Shown: piece by piece, positions 20,892 through 29,124 of the stretch | Position numbering within the stretch: position 1 is the first letter of the stretch | How the letters are laid out: each line of letters begins with the position of its first letter | Assembly: GCA_019649035.1 (NCBI GenBank) | Contig: BMAT01005532.1 | Location: 196,588-225,711 of the forward strand | Direction of reading: 5' to 3' | DNA: 29,124 bases | From: Elysia marginata | Lineage: Eukaryota > Mollusca > Gastropoda > Plakobranchidae | Program-made: the position numbers and the translations under genes | The notes under the pieces: generated by a model | Told to the model about the DNA's origin: nothing | The model's input: only the letters and a program-made list of their open reading frames with translations | Database searches by the model: none

Positions 20892-21528
20892 CTGGAAGAT
20901 AAAAAAGGGAAATTCAAAATTACGGATTTTGCACTCGATTTATCATATAATAAAAACATTTTCTTAAACCGATCTGAACAACTATATTGCCATTGCAACC
21001 ACGAAAGGCGCATGCACCAAAAAGCCCTCGATAATTTTATAAGAACATTTCTTTGAGCCACACGATCCTTCGTTTCTCGGATTGCTATGAGAAAAAAGAA
21101 AGGTATGACATAGGTTTCAATGAGCTGAGCTATATTTAGTTAATATTCGATGGTTTAGTCTTCGAAAGTCCAGATTTTACGGGAAAAAACATTGCAAGAT
21201 GCGCTTCTAAAGGCTGTATTTAGTTTTCTTAATCGGCAGTTTACAAACTTTCATGGAGTGATTTTGTAGATTTAACAACCCATTTATGAGATCGCATTTA
21301 GTAGATGATATGATGATATTTTAGTATAATTTGTGGATGAAACAAGACCGCAAATTTTAAAGCACAGAGCAAAAACTGTTTTGGTGCAGAGCGTAGTGAA
21401 GAAGGCTTGTTTTTGGGGGAAATCCGTCTTTCGGTTAAAAAAAAACAACAAAAAACCCTGCTCTGAAGATTTGCATACAGTGTTGAAAAGAAGTTTTTCT
21501 CATTGTTCAAAGATGAATCAATACATAC
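20892..21528 (-). other. Intron between TM6 and TM7 exons (637 bp)
   Basis: Bounded by donor G|GTATGT (21529/21528) and acceptor CTTCCAG|A (20892/20891) on the minus strand. It is phase 0. Open frames inside it on either strand (for example 20778-21056 and 21333-21551 plus) have no family motif. Confidence 0.88.
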
Positions 21529-21654
21529 CTTTAGATGATAAGCCCACTTGAGATAAACCCAGGCAAATCCCACTCTCATACAGATACTAAAGACGAGCTT
21601 CGGACCCCAGCATACAAGAAAAGCCACAATGATGGCAATCAACATCTTGATGAC
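21529..21654 (-). CDS. Class A GPCR, exon with TM6 and ECL3
   Basis: A 126-bp exon of exactly 42 codons, phase 0 at both ends. The acceptor is TTTCAG|GTC and the donor is AAAG|GTATGT. It starts VIKMLIAIIVAFLVCWGPKL, which is TM6 with the CWxP motif (CWGP) that pivots on activation. ECL3 (about VGFAWVYLKWAYHLK) follows and leads into TM7 in the next exon. Joined after the upstream exon it gives ARKQ|VIKML, the usual basic end of ICL3 running into TM6. The Trp-Gly-Pro form with a hydrophobic following stretch is typical of invertebrate peptide receptors. Confidence 0.92.
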
Positions 21655-22104
21655 CTGAAAGATAAATATCCGGGATAGCATCAGCGTTCAGGGATAAATT
21701 AAGGGCATAATAATTGCCCTGTAGCTTAATGTACGACTAGCAAACTTTCGGAACCTTGTAGGCCTATTCATGAAAAAGAAATTAGAACCAGGATAAATAC
21801 CAATACAGGAAATCGGGATTAGAAAAAAAAATCAAATTGATGAAGTCCCTAGGCAAAAACAAACAAACGAAAACACAACAACAAAAAATGTATCAAAAAC
21901 TGTTTTATAGGTTTCCCTACCGTTGTTAGGAAATCACATTACTGTAATGAACTTTGCAGGGTACAATTATTTGACCATAAAGAACTCTATAAAGTGTGAT
22001 TGAATATTGAATGTTACAATATCTAGTTTAAATTAAAAGTACGTACTTAGAAATTTAGATGTGCACACGTTTACGGCTTCAACCCTCGATACTTTCAAAC
22101 AGAA

Positions 22105-22138
22105 AATAATAAATAATAATAATAATAATAATAATAAC

Positions 22139-22187
<49 letters not shown>

Positions 22188-22198
22188 TAATAATAATA
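22105..22198. repeat. (AAT)n microsatellite
   Basis: About 94 bp of aat/ata units, with an aac interruption near 22137 and an A-run near 22181-22187. It lies inside the large GPCR intron. Poly-Ile and poly-Leu frames on the minus strand are artefacts of it. Confidence 0.95.
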
Positions 22199-25100
22199 TA
22201 AAACGCAGTTGCAAAATAACTGTGATTGAGTAGGCGGCGAATATTGTTTTTCACGGAGTTGTCGAAGCCTATGCAATGTTTAAAAAAGTGTTTAAGAAGC
22301 CTACGGAGGCGCTGAATATGACAAAAGTGGGTATTGGTTTCTATGAACGAATCCTTTATACTACTACCTCTCTCAAAATAGTTTACAAAATTTTGTTGGC
22401 ACAGTGCCACGTGACTGTCTTTAAAGTCTGTATAGTCTAACATGCTAAGCACAGGTGATATTTAAAAAAAAAACGTTCTGAAGAAAAGCTAAATGAAGAT
22501 GAAGTGCACTTTTGTCTTTTCAGCATTGTAACTTCATCGATTTTGTGCCGACATTCACTTGAAAAGACTTCTCATGAAAAGACTAACCAAGACAAATACA
22601 TATTGCTGATTTGTTAAATACGGTTTGTTAAAGTATATTACAGATGTAAAACTGAGATTTATTAAGTCAGATGTCGGAAAATATAATTTTGTAAAGGTAG
22701 ATTCCTCTTTTCATCTGTATTTTAAATTAATAGAAGTTCTCTACCTTCTCACATAACTATTTCTCGCAATTTTTGAAACTTAGAAAAATGAAATGTTAAC
22801 AATAGTGACGCTTTGTAATATAAAAATTGCGACATCTAGTTTATTTGCACAATTTGCGAGACAACATAAATTTGCTGCAAAACCATTGCTAATCTTATAA
22901 CGAATAAAAAAGATTTTCTTGGGCTGAAATCATTTTCTTCGAAGGCCTTTTTGTACTGATAAACAAAACTGATTCTAAAATTTTCTGAAAAAAAAATAGT
23001 ACCTGCTTTTAAAACAGACTGTTACCCAACTCACATTTAAAAGTATTATTAACTGCAATTGAGGTTAATGAGTGCATCTTTTCTCTTTCTTGTTCAATGT
23101 CCAACATTTTCTTTTACACAATAACACAGGCCTTTTTAATGTTTTCTGTGATGTTATAATTTAAAAAAAATGTGGCTCAATTACTTTGAAACGCGCCTAC
23201 GCGTCTAAAACCTTTGCTACTTTCTCGACATTATGAATAAACCATGCGGTGTTTATATATTATTTTGGTCTAGCTCATTGGATTCCGTACGCTCGTTGAC
23301 GCGTTCTCCTTTGCTATGAATTAGAGACCTTTAGCACCCGCACCGTGTCTCACTACGCGTACGTGAAAATCGGGAAAGCAGATTGAGGAAACTATAAAAA
23401 TAGTGAAACCAGTTTCTAAAAATAGACGCCACAGACGTTCGCGTCATACTCACGTGTTGCTGCTTAAAGTCTGTAATATCGCACGTGAGATTTGAGTTTT
23501 ATTTTTAAAACACAACACTCTTCTCACATTTAGCGATAGGTCCACCATTTTATTCTCTATGATACCAAATTCTGAAAGCTTCTCTAATTGATCCTCAGAT
23601 TCTGTTTGCACAAATGTATACTTAGCACATTTGATTATAGAAAAAAGGAAAGTCCTTTTACTTACAGTCGTAAATCTTCTAAATGTCTCACTATTTTTCA
23701 TCATGAGTATCAAGTTTGAAACTACAGAGCCTTGCCTCTCACTCCTTGATGTAATTGAAATAAGTATATTCTTCTTCTATTGTTACAGTATGTGTTTGAT
23801 CTCATAATAGATGCCTTTTAAATAGTTCTAGAACTTTATCATGATTCTAGATTTTCTAGCACAATGAACTTTTTGTTTAACGGTATCAAAGAGAGATGAA
23901 AGAAGCAGTGGTAAAGTTCATCTTTATACTAGCTATGATAAAGAAGATTTTGCTCTACTCGAGTCTTTGTCGTTAAAGAAAAATCGACATTGTTGGATTC
24001 TCTGGCTTAAGATTCGTGCACAGTATGTATTTAAAAAACCTCAATGTTCATGATTTTTTATTAATTTCCCCATTAGACTTTATCATATCGTTCTATGAAG
24101 CTCACACTCGCTAAACAGATTTACTCGAGTCCTGTGAGATTTGCCACATTTAACGTATTGAACATTTTTTTATGACATACCTACGTATGACCGATCCAAA
24201 CCCGTAATCTTGTCATTGCTAATATGCTATTGTCCCGCGGCTCTTTCGTTTTCATCCCTTTGATCATTGCTTATATCTGTTTTTCCTTTTAGTATACATA
24301 GACCTTGTATATTTTCTCAGTTTCAGGCTTCACGTCTTCAATTTGACTCTGAAAAATTCCTCAGCACATTCGGACTAGGTATTTATGCATTTAACATCTT
24401 TCCATACAAGTATTGCTCCGTCTTTTGATTTGTAAAAGCCTAGGCCTTTTCATTTGGCTCTCCTATCTTTTAGTTTGTATTTCGTTTTGTACATGGCTTG
24501 AAGGACGACATTTAAAAAAATAATCAATCTCCTTGATGTTTCGTGAAACACTTAACTGATAGGTAAATGTGCAGATCGATGGCAAGCTATGAAGAAAATA
24601 CTAGTCTGGCCACAGAAAAGGTGACGGCTCTACAGCCAACTATAGTCTATTTTCCCTTTATTACCAAACCCAATAACAAGAGAACAGTCTTACCGAAAAC
24701 TAGCAATCTTCTTCCAAAAAAAAAATCAAGTGTGTTGAAGACTTTAGTAAAGAAAACTATTATAATATTTTTAGATGAATGTGGACAAATGTCAGAAGAA
24801 ACTTAACCACTGTAGTTTTTGTCAAGTAGCTTCGTTTACTGTTCATCTAAGATTCAAATTCAAGAATATCTGAGAGATCATAAGTTTATCCCTGCGGTAA
24901 AAGCTATCCTTTCTGGGATGTCGCATTTAGTACAAATATTCAGAAGCCTGTGTGTTGACCTCTCTCTCCTAAAGCTTTCGACAAACGAACTTACCGGGAG
25001 CAGGAAAATCAAATCAAATTTTGTATACGTCTCCCCTTGAAGACATAGTGAGTGTAAAGAGGTCATGCTCTCCTTTACTTATTTGTTTCCTGTTACTTAA

Positions 25101-27144
25101 GTTGACAATGCGAGGAATTCGATTTTTCAGTGTTTTCTCAAAGCTTGTCTTAAAAAGGGTAATCATGCTCAGAAAAATCTGTTTGCATCCAACATATTTA
25201 CTGGTTCTTTTTTTTTTATTATTTTGAGGCTGGAATGACAGCGCTAAGGGCTTAGAAAAGCTCTTCAATTTGTCTTATTCCATGAAAAAACACCCAGTAC
25301 ATTTTGATAGATATAGAAATGATTAGCTAAGAGTCTATTCAATATTTTTTCACCAATCGTAAGGTGCACTGTTCTTCTTTGAATTGTGCAAATAATGTAT
25401 AAACGCCTGTTATAGAATGTATCATATTATTGTGTCTATGCCTTCCATTTGTAAGGCAAAGACGAAAACAGTTATTTTGAAAAAGGCTTAAAAATACACT
25501 TTTGATACGTGGAATGCGAGTGTCTGGATTCGAAGAGTAAGAAACAAAAACGTACGACAAGAAAGGATTAATGATGTTGTTCTTATGCTGTTTTCGACTG
25601 CTTAAAAGGAATGCGTGTTTAAAATGCATTAAAAACAACAAAACCATAAAAAGCATCATACTGACAAATTGTTCATTCTGATCAACATAATAACACATCT
25701 AGTGTCCTTGTTTTTTTATTTTTGAGTCTTTGCATATTACTTAAACACACGTTTCCCTATCAAGATGGCAAAAGCCCTCGGAAGTTTAAAGTAAAACTCT
25801 TTTGTGCAATAGATCAACTTGACCCTCATTCCTGTGGAGTCATACTGAAATCACCATTGCTTAAAAGAGTTCTTTTCCTTGTTTTATGGGAGCTTCGGCC
25901 ATCTTGATAAGAACCCCAATGTTTACCCGTCTCATTTTTTATAGTTTGCTAAGCTACCAAGCTGGGAAGTTACTGCTTTTATTTACAAAAATTGTAGGAA
26001 ATATTTGACCTATTAGGAAAAAGACAAAAAGTTTCTTTTGAGATTTCCATATGCATAAAATAAACAGCCCAGCGAAGATTTTTGGAAAACCAAAATGGAT
26101 CGCAAGAAAACTTTATGAGATGTATTTGACTTTTAAGTTTGCAAATTAATAACATCTCATGTTCTTCATACCAAGATGTAAATTTCGTAAGGGCACTGTC
26201 ACTTATATTCTGTATTTCAATTTATAGCAGAAAGGCGGGGATGTCTTGATTACTCATTGATTATAAAGGTCAATTACAGAAAAAAATGTTATGAGACCTT
26301 GTCGAACAGTGCGCCACTCGACTACCTTCAGTTGAAAAAGGAAAAAAAAGTAATATGTATTCCTATCTGTTTTTGTAATTTTATAAAGTGAAATGACACG
26401 GTTCAGTGGAACAAATCAGGATTTATTTAATATCTTTCTGGTTTATTCAGAAAACATTCGCATTCTCGACCTCTACTGGCCACATTTTGTATATATGTCC
26501 TGATTAGCCTATGAGATGAAGCTTAGCTCCAATTTTTATTACGCCATAATCTTTATCTTTTTGCTTACAAAAAGTTCTAACGACCCCAAGGAAAATGGCA
26601 CCAGAACCATCAAAATCAAATCCAATTTATTGCATATATTTTTTGTGTTCTTTATCCGCGCTGATATCGCTCTGCTTCATCTTCTATTGCAGCAGACAGA
26701 GCATGTTTTTACAACTACATATATTTCTATTCCGTGAGATGTCTCAAACCAAACCTTGTTTGGGTAAACGTAGGAATAACCAATTAAAATGTAGCAAGTA
26801 TAAAGTTGCTCATGCTTGGGTTAAGATCTAGATGTCGACTTAATCTTTAGAGCTGATTGTGTAAATGAATATGTCTAAGCTTAGAAAATAAAAAGAAATA
26901 GTTAAAATACCCTTTAAATGCAGCAATCATGGGTTCATAAAAGCGGATCAAGGTTAAATAACTAGACCCAGGCATGAAATGACCAAGATCCATGTATAAA
27001 GGTGCAAGGTTCTTCTTTTTTCCAACCACAGTAAAGACCCAAAATCCATGAAAAGGATGGTCGTTAAAAAGCTGACAATTATATTTAAAAAAAAGGTTAC
27101 AAAAAGTCAAACCTTTAGTCTATTTTTATATAATGAAACTAATG

Positions 27145-27327
27145 CTATACAATAATTTTCACTCTGAACCCATCAAACTGCTTCAGGAACGTAAGATTCT
27201 TAAAGAACCGTTGATACTTTTTCAAACCTGACAGTTTAGTGAAAAAAAAAACCGGAAGCCTGCCTAATGCTGAAAAAGTCAATACTCTCAACACTGTCGG
27301 CATTGCCTGTTTCTTTGTCGTGGCCAT
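27145..27327 (-). CDS. Unrecognised 60-codon ORF in the GPCR intron (doubtful)
   Basis: The frame starts at an ATG in a fair animal start context (AAATGGCC). It encodes a short basic peptide beginning MATTKKQAMPTVLRVL, rich in Phe, Leu and Lys, ending at a TAG. No family motif is recognised, and it has no signal peptide that I would defend. A more GC-rich patch with CCCGGG lies just upstream on the same strand (near 27365-27372). It could be a small nested gene, a transposon remnant or chance. Chance is the most likely. Confidence 0.15.
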   Translation of the reverse strand: MATTKKQAMPTVLRVLTFSALGRLPVFFFTKLSGLKKYQRFFKNLTFLKQFDGFRVKIIV

Positions 27328-27581
27328 TTAAAGGGCAGCATCTCTGCAGATACTAACTTTTGATCGCCCCGGGCAAATCTGGGCTCACAAATTGCAGCGA
27401 CTTCATCTCTGATTGGACAAAAAATCTCAGCTAATAAGCTCTCGCGTTTGCGAAGGATATTCATATTGTATCATATATTCTTCTCCCTCGTTCTGAGATG
27501 TTGGCACGTCATATTTTCAGTCATGTATGAAAGTTAGACCAAGTGTCACAGATTGATAGTTCAGAGCAGCAAGAAACTCAC

Positions 27582-27752
27582 CTGTTTTCGTGCCCGGAAC
27601 ATCTCAGCGCTGTGCCTTTTGATGGGTCGGTTGAGGGTGCTGCTCCTCAGCCGCATACACGCCTGGCGATGCGAGCTAGTTGACTGGCTCACTGCCCTCT
27701 TCTTGTTGGAGCTTCCACTTCTGACTGAGTCGCCTGCAGTGCTTACTGCCAT
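27582..27752 (-). CDS. Class A GPCR, exon encoding ICL3
   Basis: A 171-bp exon of 57 codons ending at donor CAG|GTGAGT in phase 0. It encodes a hydrophilic Ser- and Arg-rich segment with the basic clusters NKKRAVS, RPIKRHS and MFRARKQ, as expected of a third intracellular loop just before TM6. The chosen acceptor is GCTTGCAG|ATG (27754-27753), which keeps phase 0 like the other junctions. Its polypyrimidine tract is weak, and a start a few bases away cannot be excluded. Ser residues next to basic clusters could be PKA/PKC sites (inference). With the two downstream exons it gives 183 receptor residues. TM1-TM5 are not in the window. Confidence 0.8.
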
Positions 27753-29124
27753 CTGCAAGCTTCGGAAGATAATAGAGCTGTGCCCGTTATCTATTTCACA
27801 CAATTCGAAAAAAATAGCTAAAAATATCTTTAATATTTAGACACAGTTTGATTTTATTTATTATACATGCAGAACTCTAATTTGTCGAAAATGTCCAAAA
27901 GCAAAATCTGTAGCCAGTCGAGAACGGTGCTAGATCGTGTAGACTTTGCAACAAAGGCTTTCTCGCAGTCCACCTTTAGTCTCCTCCTAGGTCTCGGTGC
28001 AATGCTCATGAGAGAGAAGTTTCTAATACCAGACACGGTCGAGAAAAGCTGTTGATTTAGTCAAGTTAAAAGATTATCCAGACCAAAACTTATGAGTAGA
28101 GATTTTTTCTTACACCTACTTCTATGCGAACTGAAGGCAAAATTTTACAGAAGCCATTCAATGGTGAGAATTTGTGCTCATCACACTTGAAAAATAGTGA
28201 GGGGAGGAACTTATCGTTGAACCGTAGTACTGTTTTCATTCAAGCAAAATATTGTAACGATTACATATTGTGAATCACATGTATTTGTATTGCAATCTTG
28301 AATCTGTAAAGAATTGCCCCCTACCCGTATTATAAAGAAAAAGTGAATATCTAACAAAGACATAAATTATAACAGTACGTAAAAATTTATAAACTTCGTA
28401 GAATGAGGGAAAACGGCTCCTTGTTATCCAGCTAACTTGGCTTAGCGTGGATTTCGATACGGGTGTACAAATGTTCGTTTGATGATGCAACGGAGAGCAT
28501 GAAAAATGTAGGCCACCCCTTACACACCACAAAAAGGAAGTTCGAGATCTTGTCTCCAATGCATGGTAGGCCTATATTTCATGAAATACAAATTTCACTT
28601 CTGAATTTTTTGTCTAGATTTAGATTTAGTTGACATGCTATGGCTGATTCCATGAAACAAATTTAACACTGGTGAATTTATTTGCACGTGTAAATAATTT
28701 AATTGTATTTTTTAATCTAACATTTGGGTGGAAAGAAAGCAGGAAAAAGAAAAGAGAGAAAAAAAGCTCAACCACTCTTGCATAATCTTTGCAGTTCTTA
28801 GTAAAATTTAAGACTCTACTTGTTTATTAATTGTTCGTTGTATTGCTCCGTTGATGTTACGGTGCATGCGTGAAATAGCGGGGAAACCACAATTCGCACA
28901 ATGTTATATCCATGTCTTCATTAAATATCTGCAGCTGCAGATTTATATTGAATTATTTTAGGTCGTAATAAGACAAACATCTTAGTGTAAGTTTAACATC
29001 CATCTTTTCTAGGTAAGTCTCCTTTAGGGTAAAACCACACAGGCATTGGGACCCACGGCCACACGCATGGCATCTATTTAAGGTGGGGGTTTTGGCCGGT
29101 ACTACGGCGGCCTAGACCTAAATA
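27753..29124. other. Upstream intronic DNA of the GPCR gene, no exon found
   Basis: I searched the minus strand for a TM5 or earlier exon and found none with a receptor motif. The preceding exon should therefore lie beyond 29124. The frames at 27854-28036 and 28275-28559 have no motif. The last 90 bases (from about 29036) are markedly more GC-rich, with ggccggtac and cggcggcctag, and may be the edge of a repeat or of an exon that continues outside. Confidence 0.5.

Larger units (their letters stand above)
21655..27581 (-). other. Large GPCR intron (5,927 bp)
   Basis: Bounded by donor CAG|GTGAGT (27582/27581) and acceptor TTTCAG|G (21655/21654), phase 0. It contains the (AAT)n microsatellite at 22105-22198 and a CpG-containing patch at 23270-23460. 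From 23461 to 27140 it is otherwise featureless AT-rich DNA, whose short frames on both strands (for example 24567-24806, 25014-25268, 25339-25698) have no recognisable motif. A 60-codon minus-strand frame at 27145-27327 is discussed separately. Confidence 0.85.

Noticed and set aside
22033-22452. Minus-strand poly-Leu/poly-Ile frames that look like membrane segments
   Set aside because: They are made by the AAT microsatellite; there is no flanking protein-like sequence.
24567-25698. Several 60-120 codon frames in the large intron
   Set aside because: AT-rich chance frames without motifs, splice-site support or mutual consistency.
1-29124. CRISPR array, operon or prokaryotic defence system
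   Set aside because: No regularly spaced identical repeats with unique spacers and no gene clusters. The content is clearly eukaryotic.

Overview
The window is AT-rich animal genomic DNA. It has long introns with GT/AG boundaries, microsatellites, tRNA-derived SINEs and a non-LTR retrotransposon, and no bacterial gene organisation. The best guess is a lophotrochozoan invertebrate, probably a mollusc, judged from the SINE types and the I-superfamily LINE. That is inference, not proof. Protein-coding content is low. Everything with recognisable coding potential reads on the minus strand.

Layout. Positions 1-9295 are mostly gene-poor intergenic or intronic DNA. They hold a degenerate 60-bp tandem repeat (1228-1405), a degenerate family of roughly 190-bp repeats (2060-2960), and a possible piggyBac-like terminal fragment (4440-4880) with two copies of a perfect 16-bp palindrome. 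Positions 9296-14181 form a nested retroelement block. A tRNA-derived SINE on the minus strand is bounded by a perfect 12-bp target-site duplication. Its (AACC)n tail is interrupted by a 4.5-kb I-superfamily LINE with APE endonuclease, reverse transcriptase and RNase H, also on the minus strand. The LINE is dead: several frameshifts and at least two nonsense codons break its reading frame. Positions 14640-16521 hold a second possible SINE remnant, a GATA/GACA microsatellite and a long TTC tract. The TTC tract runs into a 741-bp assembly gap (16522-17262). Positions 17263-20085 are non-coding apart from a cryptic trinucleotide repeat and a second, different, tRNA-derived SINE on the plus strand (19321-19620).

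The one host gene I can support is the 3' half of a class A (rhodopsin-like) GPCR, probably a peptide receptor. Three phase-0 exons lie on the minus strand: ICL3 (27582-27752), TM6/ECL3 (21529-21654) and TM7/helix 8/C-tail (20637-20891). They are separated by introns of 5,927 and 637 bp. The exons for TM1-TM5 must lie beyond the right edge of the window. The large intron holds an (AAT)n microsatellite and a CpG-containing patch.

I see no convincing undescribed biological system. The strongest structural observation is the resolved SINE/LINE nesting, with both sets of target-site duplications readable.
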